DNA of 64,000 nt from Lithospermum erythrorhizon (Eukaryota; Streptophyta; Magnoliopsida; Boraginales; Boraginaceae). The translations under genes were made by a program, and so were the position numbers. The notes under the pieces are model-generated. The model saw only the letters and a program-made list of their open reading frames with translations. It had not been told where the DNA came from and ran no database searches. Every line of letters starts with the position of its first letter. Position 1 is the first letter of the stretch. This document shows, one piece after another, positions 1 through 11,405 of the stretch. The stretch covers positions 248,001 through 312,000 of the forward strand of contig JADFUC010001722.1 in NCBI GenBank assembly GCA_019722365.1. The letters are read 5' to 3'.

Positions 1-250
1 TCTTTTTGGACCCCCAAAACGACATCGCTTCTCTGGAGTACCCATGGACCAGCTTCGATGAGTAGTACATTTGGGAATGTACCACCAGCTGTAGCGAGCC
101 GGAGTACAATAGTAGGAAGGCGGTTGTTGTTGTGAAGAGGGTGAGTAAAGATCCGTTGCCCATTTGAGGCTAGTGGAATCCAAAGTACCAAACCGATGTG
201 GAGCTTTAAATGGGATTTCTTTACACCATTTTCCTCATCTATATCAATAC
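1..250 (-). CDS. Unidentified open frame running off the left edge
   Basis: The minus strand stays open for about 80 codons from near position 250 to position 1. The peptide has ordinary composition and includes VLWIPLASNGQ, PTIVLRLATAGGTFP and IEAGPWVLQRSDVV. There is no Met near the high-coordinate end. A possible splice acceptor (gatatag) lies just before the GAT GAG GAA codons, so this could be an internal or 3' exon whose C-terminal part lies outside the window. Base composition is clearly less AT-rich than the 800 bp beside it. I do not recognise the family; a transposon-encoded protein is equally possible. The plus strand is also partly open here, so strand assignment is tentative. Confidence 0.25.
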
Positions 251-1080
251 TATTAGAATATTATATTCTACTATTTATATGTATATTAGAATCAATTTTT
301 TATAGAAAAATTATATATTTTTTATGTAATTTCAGCTATTCAAATTATTAACTTAGTAAATAAAATAAATATTCAAATTTACTTATTCCTAAATTAATCA
401 AAAATTTAAATGAAATTTGAGTATATAATATTTTAGGTGTATTGAATTTTATCTCAACCTACTTTATTGCTTACTACTTTTATTGGTGTAAAACTTTAAT
501 TATACATAAGAAAAATAATATTTTAAAACAATGAATAATCAGAAGAAAAAAAATCTAAAAATACATACTATAAATAACTCTTACATATGTGGATCACCAT
601 TTGCTTAATGTGATTAACCGTATCCCTAAATCTCCTTTCGCGTATTTATAATCTCAAAGTTTTTTAAACATATTTTTAAAGATAAAGCGTAAAGTTGCGT
701 TAATCTTATCTGATCAAGCAAAAGAAAAAATTTTCTTTATATAATCAGAAGTAAATTGAAGACGGATGAAGTATATAAAATACTCATAAAATGTAGTAAT
801 AAAAATATGATCTTATGCTTAAAATAAATTAAAAGAACAAAAGCATTATTGAAATCCTAACTTAAGACAATACAATCAAATATTATTACTCCCAACCTCG
901 AGAAATATCCTGAGTAAACTCAGAATGATATTGAAACTTATTATCTATATCAACATAATATGATACATGTCTCATTGTCAGTAACTAGGTAAGAATCAAT
1001 ATACTTATAAATGTGGTCAAATTGATAGAGTAATTGAGCCTGTGATCGTTAAATAAATCATGAGTTGATTTTAATATCGA
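251..1080. other. AT-rich sequence, no gene seen
   Basis: Strongly AT-rich with stops in all frames. It lies downstream of the Copia gag remnant on the minus strand, where pol would be expected. I see no recognisable pol motif, so it is either decayed or unrelated intergenic DNA. Confidence 0.5.
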
Positions 1081-1084
1081 CTTA

Positions 1085-1880
1085 ACTTTAGCGAGCCGAG
1101 TTTGTCGCGTGAACTGCAACATGTGGTTTCTTGCAGCCATCCCTTTCGACGGTTTCTACATAGCCTTGGCGCCGCCAGGATTAATTGAACCACTTGGCGC
1201 TAACAAAACTTAACTGCTTATTCCTGAATTTCTTCTTGTTTTGGCTCACCAAAACAAAGGAATAGAAGCTTTAATCTTTCTCAGATTTTTCTTAGCATTC
1301 ATAATCATCTTATGTAGTTCATCAAGAGATAACTCAAAGTAATGCATATTGCAATTCACGGCAAATTAGCAGGTGATTTACTAGAAAAATATTTAAGGAT
1401 AAATTACACAACCAATTCTTTTCGAGAATATTTGTGTCACGGCATTAGTCGGTGAGTCGGCTTGATCCTATCGTATTAGTTCCATAGCTTTAGAGTCAAT
1501 AAGAGCCTGGTATGTCATATCTCGTTCGTGCTTTCTTCCGAATAACTCTCAAGTTGTCGGTACATGTCATATTCTTTAACTTTTTCATATTGAATCTGGA
1601 AATTAGGTTCCATAATGGCTAGCATAAGATATTGGACATCTAGAGCATCAGACTCGTGCGTTCGGTAGCTTTTCTTTTCCTTATCGGAGGCAGATTCGTG
1701 TGGTCTATTTGGAACCTTAGAGTTCAACACATATTATGTTCTCTCTTGCTTGAGAACGATCCTCATATTTCGAGACCAATCGTCAAAGTTCAAGTTGTTA
1801 AGTTTGCATTTTTCAAGGACAGTCGAAGCGAGTTCTTAGGTGATATTGGGATTGCAATTTTAATTCTACAATAAGATATA
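1085..1880 (-). pseudogene. Copia-type retrotransposon gag remnant
   Basis: Read on the minus strand, several frames joined by stops and shifts give a Copia gag (UBN2-like) polyprotein. The clearest segment (about 1730-1515) contains ASDKEKKSYRTHESDALDVQ followed by LMLAIMEPNFQIQYEKVKEY. These match the conserved pattern of an acidic/basic linker, then LMLA-M-P-LQ-Q-E, then a YDM-QL helix. A second segment (about 1340-1262) has SLDELHKMIMNAKKNLRK, the usual 'LPELLNMLRTAE-N' helix before the nucleocapsid. Multiple stop codons show it is dead. It lies in the correct order and strand downstream of the LTR at 2707-3584, so I assign both to one element. Confidence 0.75.
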
Positions 1881-1899
1881 TAAAGTAAAACAATAGTTT

Positions 1900-2690
1900 T
1901 AGTAATCTATCATGTTAAACAATACAAAATAAATTATAAAGTAATATCAATACTCAATAGTTTTAGAATACAAGATCTGTTATGTTTAGAATTCAAATGG
2001 TAACACAGCATATATTTTGAATCTCAACGAGCGATTAGATTAACTAACGATTATGTACTGACATAACTCTTGTGTCACTTGCATACCCTAACGGGGATCT
2101 TTGCACGATAGTGTATTCTGGGCGCATGGCGTTGAGTGGAAATCAACGATTAATACCAATTTTGCAAGATGGTACTTGAAATGATCAAGGAGCCGGAACT
2201 AAGGGAGACGATAGGCGGCTTACCCTGGATACTGAAGCTTATGTCTTTTTATTTTAAATTTACCTCTCCATATTTTATTTTTTCAAACTTTGCCCCCCTA
2301 TATTTTCATCATGGTCCGGTCCCTAATAATGATCATTTTAAAGTACAACGTTAGTGGAAATCACTTCAAAAAATTATAAAATTTATCTGGGATGTTTTCT
2401 GTATTATAAACGTCCAGTATAAAATTTTGATTTGCAAAATTTTAAGTTTAGGCTTCTTATAAACACAATGCTTGTCTTATTATTCAATAAAACAAAACAA
2501 ATCCCTTCTAATCATGACTAAACATCAAAACATCAATAGACAATGATTGATGACTTTAATTTATAAACACTTACATATAAATACATGGTAGTCAATTTCA
2601 TCATATATTCAAATGCATTAAATACAAACATAAAATTATAATTTTACATAAAGTTTAATAATTAGGTCAAAATCAATCTAACCTAAAGTA
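1900..2690 (-). other. 5' untranslated region of the minus-strand Copia element
   Basis: Lies between the LTR/primer-binding site and gag. Two stretches match the plus strand at 12.72-13.08 kb in reverse complement. Near 2345-2368 there is a 24-bp match around gtgatttccactaacgttg. Near 2055-2080 there is a match around gtgacacaagagttatgt. This ties the element to the second Copia copy at 12.7-18.5 kb. Confidence 0.6.
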
Positions 2691-2706
2691 GCTCATAATC
2701 CCACTA

Positions 2707-3584
2707 AAATAATTTAACATGCATATACTTGAATAAAACTTAATCAAAACATGTTACTATATTTACGAATTAAATATAGACCAGATATTTAGAGTGATGC
2801 GAGCGGAAGACAACAAGAACAAATATTTCAAGTAGACCTTTGTTTCAATTAATCCAAACACTCCAATAGCAGTGTTTCTAGTTAATCCACACCAGGAGGG
2901 GCTGAATCTCACACTTGAGTTTACTAGAACTAGGATTGAAAGAGATTGAAGAAGAAAAATAAAAATCAAGAACTTAGTTCTTGTTTTGGTTCGGCCAACT
3001 CCTTTGGGGAGAAGGGGGGAGGGGCAATTTTCTTCTTTTGGGTATAGGATTTTGTATAGTGAAATTGTTATTTGATTTCCCACAAAGAATTGTATTTATA
3101 TGAACACATATAACAAAACCCTGAGCCCATTAGTTTAATGAGCCACCTCATTAACTATAATAATATTAATTAAACTAATCAGATAATAATTCGGGCTTAT
3201 TCAATTATTATTTCAAAAGCATGAAATAATATCCAATTAGGAATTCCGTTTATTACAATCAACTTCACAATATAGCAAACACAGTTTTATTTCACACATG
3301 AAATATAATTCAACGTCATTGTATGTGTCTGATCTTCTAGGCTCAGATAATAGTAGTGGTATAATAATATAAATAGATCCTTAATATTATTATAATGATT
3401 ATGTATAAGATTTAGCAATCTCACATAATTTCTGGTATTATAATAAGAACTTGAATAGTAATTACAATTACTATAGTTGAACTGTCTATTTACGTAATCA
3501 CATCTACTGACTAGTAACTGAATTGTTATAACAATTGTCGCAACGGGCATAATTAATGAAAACACCAAATATTGAATTCCAACA
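2707..3584 (-). mobile_element. Copia 5' LTR (minus orientation)
   Basis: Read on the minus strand it begins TGTTGGAATTCAATATTTGG at 3584. It carries a TATA box (catataaatacaattc, about 3089-3103) and ends near 2707. Directly after it, minus-strand tgggattatgagct (about 2692-2706) resembles a mutated initiator-tRNA-Met primer-binding site (TGGTATCAGAGC). The segment at 3290-3365 is clearly related, inverted, to 17755-17835 inside the other LTR; both contain gagcctagaagatca. A 106-codon minus-strand frame inside it is probably not a protein gene. I saw no convincing target duplication. Confidence 0.65.
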
Positions 3585-3807
3585 GTTTTGAGATGGTATC
3601 TTATCGTCTTAGAGACACCATGAGTAATAGGGCTAGTTAGAAAATTATGTTTGAGGATGTTTTGTGTCAAAAATATTATTGTTTGGATCAATTGATTCAA
3701 TCCATGAAAAATATATAAGTTGTTAAGTAACGGAGATGGGTGGTGTCATGTAGGTCGGGGCGCCCACAAATTTAAAAAATAGATAAAGACAATAGATGGA
3801 TTTTATA

Positions 3808-3960
3808 TAGAAGTAGTTCAGTGGTTAAGTGTTTAGTCTAGGACACCAGGGTTCGAAACAAACTCGTGGGAAGGTTATATTTTACTCTTTGTTTTCCTGA
3901 TACACTTTATTAAGAATTATTACTCTTTTTTCTGATACACTTTTTATTAAATTATACTAT
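3808..3960 (+). mobile_element. tRNA-derived SINE-like element
   Basis: Has an A-box-like sequence (gtagttcagtgg, 3813-3824) and a B-box-like sequence (gggttcgaaac, 3849-3859) at tRNA-like spacing. The 3' part is T-rich and contains an imperfect direct repeat of tactctttttctgatacact at about 3890 and 3925. This arrangement fits plant SINEs such as the Au family. It is not an intact tRNA because no acceptor stem closes. Confidence 0.55.
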
Positions 3961-4540
3961 ATTATTATATTTGTAACTGACCCAGGGTCAGTAGCGCGAG
4001 TTAAGATAAATGACAACGTATACTGTAGTCACCGATCGATGGATAATGACATAAAAAGGTCTCATTTGACATTAATAATAATAATAATACACTTTTGTCC
4101 ATCGTGGTGAACTAATAGCATTACACAAGAATGTAACATCAGCGAACATACATCAATCAGATCATACAACCATGCGATACACACGTAATCTCCACCGATT
4201 CAACATATTAGTAAATGCAGATCCATCTGACCCTGATATACAAATTAGAAACTAAAAAACATATGAGAGGAAAAGAATTTATTTGAGGATCTTCGTTATA
4301 CTGTCGCCTCACTTACAATCTTTAATCCACAACACATCGTATGACTTCTCGGCAACCTCAGCGATCGATCCTAGAAACTTCTAGGCATGGCATGTAGAGA
4401 GGAATAGAGTCGGTATAAAAGTGATAAATACAAATACCACATATTTGATAAAATCGCGTATATTCGTACTTATATATATAACGGATGCATATTAGATTTC
4501 AAGAAAATAGTCTCGACACACAAAGTCATCAAGATTCGTC
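3961..4540. other. Intergenic DNA, no gene seen
   Basis: Contains a short ATT/AAT trinucleotide run near 4070-4090 and no open frame of note. It leads into the minisatellite and the dispersed repeat that follow, so it may belong to the same LTR element. Confidence 0.4.
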
Positions 4541-4677
4541 AAATGAGGAATCCGCCTCCACGAATAGTAAACAAATGGGAACCCGCTCCATGAAATAGTA
4601 CACATATGAGGAATCCGCCTCCAAATAATACACATATGAGATGAGCCTCCAGATAATACACATGTAACTCCACCTCC
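4541..4677 (+). repeat. 31-33 bp minisatellite, about 4.5 units
   Basis: Successive diverged units read aaatgaggaatccgcctcca, then aaatgggaacccgctccatg, then atatgaggaatccgcctcca, then atatgagatgagcctccaga. Each is followed by a variant of aaatagtacac. A final partial unit is atgtaactccacctccg. Such short tandem arrays are common in untranslated parts of large Ty3/gypsy LTR elements. Confidence 0.75.
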
Positions 4678-4689
4678 GTTCTTAATTTC

Positions 4690-5440
4690 AGGTGCCTATT
4701 TTGGCTTTGGGATTGAAGATTTCTATGGTTTTGGTGGTTTGGTAATGGTTTTCACCTGAGATTAGCAAACTTCAGAGGATTCTTTCTGAGAAGAATTCCT
4801 ACAAAATTTTTCTATGCTAAATTCTCTCAGGAGTTTTTTTGTTGTGTTTTTTACTTTTGAGGCTTTTTTAGGATGTCATTTTCAAAAATATGGGGTTATT
4901 TATAGGCTTTCAGGCTTTTTCTGTTTGGTCGGTCCGTTATCAGGTGGATCCCTGAGGTTGCAAAACAAATCTGAACCATTGGTGATTTTAATTGTGGCAT
5001 GATCTGGGGCGTCAGAATTTGAGCTTTGCCTTTTTACAGGACAAAACGAAGCACCTCTTTTGAGGCTTTCCTAGGTTTTTTCTAGCTAAAAAATATTAGC
5101 ATATTGACCCCAATATTTTTTGATATATTCATTTCAGCCTCGTAACTTCCGAAAATCCTATTTTAGATTTAAATTTAGGTTTAACTGATATAAAATCCTA
5201 ATTTTAATGTAAATTAATTTCAAGTGCATATTCCCAAGAATTCTTATTATTTTCAGGTGTTCGATTTTTATTGGAAGCTCAATCGAAACCTTAATCGCCA
5301 CTGTAATTGTACGATTGGTCTTTATTTAATTATTTTAATTAATTCAAATAAACTAATTTTAATTAAAAATAATTATTAAAAATCGACTGTCTACAATGTA
5401 TTTTATAAATTCACTAATTATATTAAATGAATCAATTATC
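4690..5440 (+). repeat. Dispersed repeat family, copy A (probable LTR fragment)
   Basis: Shares a collinear series of blocks with 30080-30960 on the same strand. These are a gattcttt-gagaag block, a caggagtttttttgttgt block, an aggctttc block next to ggtcggtc, a cttttgaggctttcctaggt block, and a final block with ataaaatcctaatttt. The two copies are diverged but keep order and spacing. No coding capacity. An LTR or 3' non-coding part of a gypsy element is the likeliest source. Confidence 0.6.
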
Positions 5441-6099
5441 TGATTGTGAAGTTGTATGTGTTTTGAAATATTCAAAACTCAAAATTTAAAATTTAATTAT
5501 TGTGAATGATTATATTATGAAAATAATTTGTTGTGTAACTAATATTTTGTTAATGAGATATATTATTTGTATTAAATGTATTAATTGAGTAATTATTACT
5601 TATGTCTTGATTTCATGTTTTTATGATTGATTAATTGGCGTCAATTTTTTTTTATGGAATTATGTTATAAGAGAAATAGTAATATGTGTTTTGGGAAATA
5701 CAATATCATTTACTTTGATACAAGTGCAATTTTGCATATGTATTTTTTTAAATAATATTTTAAATAATCATGGGATAATTATCAGTAAGTGCCGATAGTG
5801 TAGCCCATGGGATCACCGGTTTAGTCCTGCTTAATAGTCTCATAATAATTTAGTTACCGAAAGTGTCGCATGTGTTTGATATGGTCACTTTAAAAGTGAC
5901 AAATGTGCGTATTGGTCACTGGGCGTCAAATCGAGGGGCCATTAATGCGGCGTTTATCATTTTGGGGACCGTGCTAACTGTTGTATCATTTCGGGTGTCT
6001 ACAATGATATCGTTATTTGAACTAAAGGCGCACTATAATCACATTATGCGGGACTATGTCAACCTGATGCTACTTCAATTATTTCTTATGTCTTTTTAG
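5441..6099. other. AT-rich intergenic DNA
   Basis: Very AT-rich to about 5760, then mixed composition. A 78-codon plus-strand frame at 5863-6099 has no recognisable motif and is probably chance. No gene supported. Confidence 0.4.
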
Positions 6100-6850
6100 C
6101 TAGGAGTTTATTTTTAAGCTTTATGCCTTAATTTTCATTTATATAATTGGTTGGTGAGTTATGAAACAAATCTCATACGATTCTCATGTGTAAACTTCCT
6201 ATATGGCATATGTCAACTCGAAATTTCTTTTGTTGGAATATTGAAGCCATGTTTTCGGCTGCTTCAGTGCTTTTTCGGGACATGAATCGGAACTTGGCAA
6301 GTCCCGATATCATAGGAAGAATACCTGAGGATTTTGGGACTTCGTTCGCGACTTGGTGGGACTGGGACAGAGTCTGATGTCGCGATTCGAGTAGTAGATC
6401 GAGGTGGTTTGGACCGATTTGGGTGAAATTTTCTAGTTAGGTTATGTCTTTTGCCTATAAATAGATAGTTATTTACTATCATTTGTTTTATCACACAAAT
6501 ACATAGAATCATCATAGGAAGAATATTAGGGCTTTAATATTCTTGAAGAGAACTAGAGTTTATTATTTGGTAGAACTTGTTGTTGAGATTTTAAATTGTG
6601 TAAAATCTCAAGCCCCGACCAGACTAAGTAGTAGAGGCTTTGTAACAATCTTGCAGTTAGTAGTTGATACTGCGGCTGACAACAAGATTAGTCTTTCACA
6701 TTAGGGATGAAGCTTGTATAATTAACGTATTACATTTATTTCGCGCTTTAGTTACGTTCGTTGTCGTTAATTGTTTGGAACTCCGGGAAAGATTTAGGGG
6801 TCTAAATCATCACATCTTTCTTTTTCTTGACAATTTTTTTTAAGATAACC
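6100..6850 (+). mobile_element. LTR-like block with TATA box
   Basis: Contains gcctataaatagatag at about 6456-6471 and a transcript-like stretch after it (agaactagagtttattattt, tttggaactccgggaaag). The layout resembles the U3-R-U5 of plant Copia LTRs, as does the block at 9640-10200. Borders, second LTR and target duplication were not found, so a solo or truncated LTR is inferred. Confidence 0.3.
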
Positions 6851-7527
6851 TTCACGTGTAAAATCGCTAGGATAGAGAGTTATGTGTTAATCGAATAAAA
6901 AAAGTACAAGTAGTTATCAAGGCATATCCCGATACTAATCCAAGATTGACTTAATATTTAAAAGGTAGATTTGAATTTTAAAAAGTATCTAATTAAAGAA
7001 ATAATAGTTGGACATTAAATTCGATACTAATTGAGTAGAACTTTCTTTAATTACAAATAATACTCAAAACCAAAATTTTGTCGATTATATACTAATTTCT
7101 TCACTTACATGTATATAAAGAAAATGTGAGTTATTATTTCATTGTTTCTGCTCTTCGTTTCCGAGATTTCCAATATTGTATTTTGGCCATCGGCCTTTAA
7201 AATTATCCTGACTCACGGACACGGAAGATCAGTTAATTCACAAGCGATAAGCCGTCATCGTTCCCAGGAGATTTTTATTTTGGGATATTTTAGAGGAATA
7301 GAATTGTGGGATATTGCATCAACGGGTCATGGAGCAGGCTTAAGCTTTAAATCGGCTTGTCGATATTTTGTCGAAACTTGGTATTTCGGCTAGCGTGAAG
7401 AGACTAAAGAATCTTTGATGCTAACGCTCAAACTATTTTCTGTTGAGATAATAGAGTGCTAAAGATGGGATTAATTCACGTTACAATTTCTAATAGGATT
7501 TTTTTGGTTAAAAACATAATGCTTTTT
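6851..7527. other. Intergenic DNA, no gene seen
   Basis: AT-rich, with a short 83-codon plus frame at 7142-7393 that shows no domain or splice context. Nothing supported. Confidence 0.4.
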
Positions 7528-9284
7528 AGAGGAAATTGCATACGTGGTCACAGAGTAAGTGTGGCGATTGTGCGATTTGGTCCGATAAGTGACACTATTG
7601 TAGATTAGTCTCATTAATTGTCTTTTTTATCGCATTGAGTCCCTAAAATGAATTCCGTTAACAAGTAACGTTTTATAACACGTTTTGGGGTCAATTTTGG
7701 GGTGATAATATAATTTTGAAGACCTTTTGGGGTTAAAATGTAATTATGAATACTTTTTGGACTTTTTTGATGTTTCACTCTCGAATCACATGACTTTCTA
7801 GCAGGAATTAAATTAAAGTTTTTCATAGTTTAACAATTTATACTCTGCCTCCTTTCTTCATTTCTCGCTTAAATTCTTACATTCGATATCGTTTTGTCCC
7901 AAAAGTTGTCCGGTTCTAATATTTTCAATGCAAAAAAGAACAAGTCATGGTCAACTTTAGTAAAGTGAGGAATGTGTAGTTATTGGTAATACTATTATAT
8001 GTATTTGTAATTTTAAATGCTATGTAATGATATTATGCATCGCTAATATATAGAATAAAAAACTAATCTATCAAAATGGAGTATTTATTTGTGATTTGAG
8101 TTTGAATATCGAGAATATATTCTATCACAGTATTGAATAATGACAATAATAAGTGGAAGGATAAAATGACATTGAAATGATAAATATTAGTACTCCGTAT
8201 TGGATTTAGATAGGCGTCACGTCGTCTTAGCTACTACCATCGGCTGCCTAATAGCGATTACAATCACAAATTGGAACAAATAATCAACAATAAAGACGAT
8301 TTCTTGATAATGATTGATGATATAGTTGTTTAAATTGATGCTTCTTCTAGAATTTTGCGATGTTTGCTATCCCACAGAATGGTGACATTTTAGAATATTA
8401 TGCATGAGTGCGCAAGAATTTAAATAAAATTGACAAATAATTTTGACATGGTGAATCCGGCTTAATTATGTGACCCAACATCGGCGGATCCAAAGGAAAC
8501 TGGATGATTTTCCAAAATATAAAGAAACATCCGAGGGAAATATATTTGCATCTTTGTAACTACGGAATTTTACAAAACCACATGCACATATAATGATCAA
8601 CGTACTACTATTTTTACTGTCAATGATACAATAATTGGATTTACTTATCATGCATGTTTTTTAGTGTTTACCATGATACTTAACTAAAATTGCTAAGATA
8701 TCTTGATCTCTTCATTTCTGAGAATAAATATGTTTGTTGACTTGGCGTGTTTTTCTTATACATAAAGCAATAATATGATGTTCTAATTTGTAAGTTATTT
8801 TCAAAATGTAATACGATAAAATTGTCAACTTAGTTGTCTAAGTATGACGATCAGCGTATAATTTATTTTCGAATTTATCACAGAATATCTGATACTCCCT
8901 TCGATTTTTTTTAGTTGTCATCTAGAAAAAAAATTATATGCTCTATACTTGATAATCATTTTCTTTAAAGGTTCTCATTTAGAATATACACTTGGAGGAA
9001 AACTTTAATGAATTTGGTGGGAAAAAAGTCATGATATTTGGAGGGAAAACATAAAAAAAAAAGTCCAAAAGTATTCATAATTACATTTTAACCCCAAAAG
9101 GTCTTCAAAATTATATTATCACCCCAAAACGTTATAAAACGTTACTTGTTAACGGAATTAATATTTTAGGGACTAAATGCGATAAAAAAAATACAGTGCG
9201 GGACTAAAAAGGCAATAGTGTCACTTCTTGGGATCAAATCGCTGTCGTCGCCTTTCTTGGGATCGCGAGATGCAATTTCCTCAC
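7528..9284. mobile_element. Non-autonomous DNA transposon with ~290-bp terminal inverted repeats
   Basis: The left arm (7529-7827) begins gaggaaattgcat and the right arm (8990-9282) ends atgcaatttcctc. The arms match in reverse complement over nearly 300 bp with moderate divergence. They include the runs ttttggggttaaaatgtaat and gtaattatgaatactttt, and a gttaacaagtaacgttttat segment. Flanking gcttttt occurs at 7521-7527 and 9285-9291 and may be a target duplication. The 1.16-kb interior has no recognisable transposase. Long TIRs suggest a Mutator-like (MULE) or foldback element. Confidence 0.75.
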
Positions 9285-9291
9285 GCTTTTT

Positions 9292-9639
9292 CCTATCCAT
9301 AATGTTAGTAACATATTGTAAGAAGATGATTCAGTTTTTTAATTAAATTTTTTACATTAATTTATAAGAAAAAACAAGGAGAGGATTAAAGTATTACATT
9401 ACATAAAATATAACAAAACCATCATAATTGAATCATGTAAGAAACATAATTAATTTGATAATATGTAATTTTTTGCTGCATCTCTTACATTTTTTTAGTA
9501 CACTTCAAAAAATATGCGTCTCTCATTGATACTTTCTTCAATGTAATTAAGTTATCAATTACTTTTCGTTACTAATTTTAATAATAATATGCTATTAAAT
9601 CACTTAATCTATTTTTTTTATCAGAAAAGTAACTTGAAT
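9292..9639. other. AT-rich intergenic DNA
   Basis: Homopolymer-rich AT sequence between the TIR element and the LTR-like block. No gene or motif seen. Confidence 0.5.
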
Positions 9640-10200
9640 GCACAAAGCCAAACGGTCGCTGCAGTGGCTACTGCAGGGGCGTTAGAGAGGCCGTTCGCAA
9701 TTGAGGCTACTGGAAGCTTTTGGGAGTGTAATGGCCCCTGGAATGGCCTAAAATAGGGCCGTTCCAGAGGCCGTTTGGACGCGCTGAAGGCGATTTTTGG
9801 TCGGGATTTTAGCTTATAAATGCTCCCTTATCCCATTTCTTCCCCCTAATCCGAATCTAAACACTACCAAACATAGAAAATAGATCTAAAGTCTTGAGAT
9901 TAAGATTTAGAGTCCATTGTACCAATCCAAGCTAGAGATTATAGTCCTTGTAGTAGGATATCATCTTTTAGGAGTTGTAGAGGTTGTGGTGAGTGTTGTA
10001 TTGGTTTCAAAATTGGTATAGACTAATTGTTTTACATTGGGAGATAGACTTATCTCACCGATTATAATTGTAATCCTCCTATTATAGTGAAGATTTTGTG
10101 GCTTGGAGCCCGTAGATTAGTCCTAACAACTGACCAAGTAAAAATTATTGTATTCTTTACTTTCAAGGTTCTTTCACTTAATTCTCGTCTAGATTGCTTC
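9640..10200 (+). mobile_element. Solo-LTR candidate
   Basis: A GC-rich U3-like part (ggccgttccagaggccgttt and similar, 9650-9800) is followed by a TATA element (ttataaatgctccc, about 9814). A transcript-like U5 part follows and ends with ttattgtattctttactttc, a common 3' signature of plant Copia LTRs. No adjoining gag, primer-binding site or partner LTR was found. Confidence 0.4.
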
Positions 10201-10449
10201 CGTTATAACATTTTTAATAATATAATTTTGAAAACATAATTGAAAAGTTTTTCTCTTATTTAATCATCACATAAAAATTCAAAAGCCACAACATCAATGA
10301 AAACGTTCATAAAACTAATTGGAGGAAGCATTATGAGATGTATATTGGCATAGGGGCTAGGGCTAATCTCGACGACATTCATATTTAACATGATGAACTC
10401 CCTCTATTTTCTTTCAGACTAAATTTTAGTGCTTTATTTGCTTACCCCT

Positions 10450-10941
10450 TCACCTAGATAGTTCAGAGAACTTCATCGTCAAATCATCCATACTATTTCT
10501 AGAAGAACATTCAACAAGTTGATCGTACTCGTTGTCATCATCATCCTCGTCCTCATCTTCATCTTCTTCTTCACTATTAGAGTCGAAGAGGTCAACGATT
10601 GTTAAGGTAAGACAACCATTAGCCCTCTCGGAATGGAGATAATAAACACGGCGATGAACCTTTTCTAGCTCGATGACCACCCGCCCGTCGCCCGTGGTGT
10701 GCTTCTTCAATTCCCATTGATGGTAGGGCATCATTGGGGGATAATTATGAAACCCCATTTTACTTTTCCTTAATTTTGAACTTACCAAAATTTGAGAACC
10801 AGGGCTATGTTGATTACTAATAGGAGACATAATTTTTTTTGGGAAATCTAAATCTGTGTTTGCTTCTTGAGAACTCTCTAGACCAATGGAATCACCTAAA
10901 TCCAATGATTTTTGGGTTTCATTTGAGGAAGAGATAGACAT
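10450..10941 (-). CDS. FANTASTIC FOUR (FAF) domain protein
   Basis: Single-exon gene of 163 residues if translation starts at 10941 (MSISSSNETQ). Residues about 65-118 fit the FAF domain (formerly DUF3049): a Pro-rich lead (YPPMMPYHQWELKK), the GDGRVVIELEKV strand pair around DGR 85-87, and the closing YLHSERANGCLTLTIVDLF. An acidic run of Glu and Asp (about 123-137) and a Ser-rich tail follow, as is usual in the family. FAF proteins of Arabidopsis are plant-specific, modulate shoot meristem size and affect the WUSCHEL/CLAVATA circuit. The biochemical activity is unknown. The frame stays open upstream to an ATG at 11118 (222 residues). That extra 59 residues is hydrophobic and spans a probable TATA box, so I prefer the internal start. 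The usual N-terminal FAF motifs are weak, so this may be a FAF-like rather than a true FAF1-4 member. Confidence 0.75.
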   Translation of the reverse strand: MSISSSNETQKSLDLGDSIGLESSQEANTDLDFPKKIMSPISNQHSPGSQILVSSKLRKSKMGFHNYPPMMPYHQWELKKHTTGDGRVVIELEKVHRRVYYLHSERANGCLTLTIVDLFDSNSEEEDEDEDEDDDDNEYDQLVECSSRNSMDDLTMKFSELSR

Positions 10942-11025
10942 TAAAATTGAGAAATTGCCACAAATAATTTGAATGTACAAAATGTGAAGTGTCGTGCTGA
11001 TGTGACGAGCGTTCTGATGCATGGG

Positions 11026-11033
11026 TATAAATA
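11026..11033 (-). promoter_or_regulatory. Probable TATA box of the FAF gene
   Basis: Minus strand reads cccactatttatacccatg. It sits about 85 bp upstream of the preferred ATG (10939-10941), which would give a start of transcription near 11000 and a 60-bp leader. A second candidate, tataaata on the minus strand at about 11198-11205, would instead include the ATG at 11118. The choice decides which start codon is used. Confidence 0.4.
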
Positions 11034-11129
11034 GTGGGGGTTTGTTATCGAGGAGAGCAACGTATTGAAGAGGGGGGAGAAATAGTTGCTGCAGCCAGCT
11101 AATAGTGTAGTAATTCAATACTCTCTTCT

Positions 11130-11405
11130 GATTGGATAATTATTGATTTCAAATGTATCGCAACCTTATTTTTGTCAAATATAAGCTTATTCAGTGTATT
11201 TATAATTACAGTGATTAGCCCTATTTAATGAGTACTTAAAGTAATAATTAAATGGGCTATGGATTAAGGAAACGTTTCCTAAAATAAATGTTACCATCAT
11301 ACTCCTCCCATTGTGGTTTTTAAATTTTAATGTTACAATGGTTAAAATTTACGATGGTTAATGGCACAATCGATTTCATGTTTCTGGCGTTAATTCGATT
11401 ACGCA
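11130..11405. other. Upstream region of the FAF gene
   Basis: AT-rich, with no other gene. Contains the alternative minus-strand TATA box near 11200. No further motif assigned. Confidence 0.4.

Noticed and set aside
2763..3700. Minus-strand frames of 106 and 137 codons
   Set aside because: Both sit inside or at the border of the Copia LTR, which has a TATA box and LTR start. Composition and lack of motifs indicate non-coding DNA.
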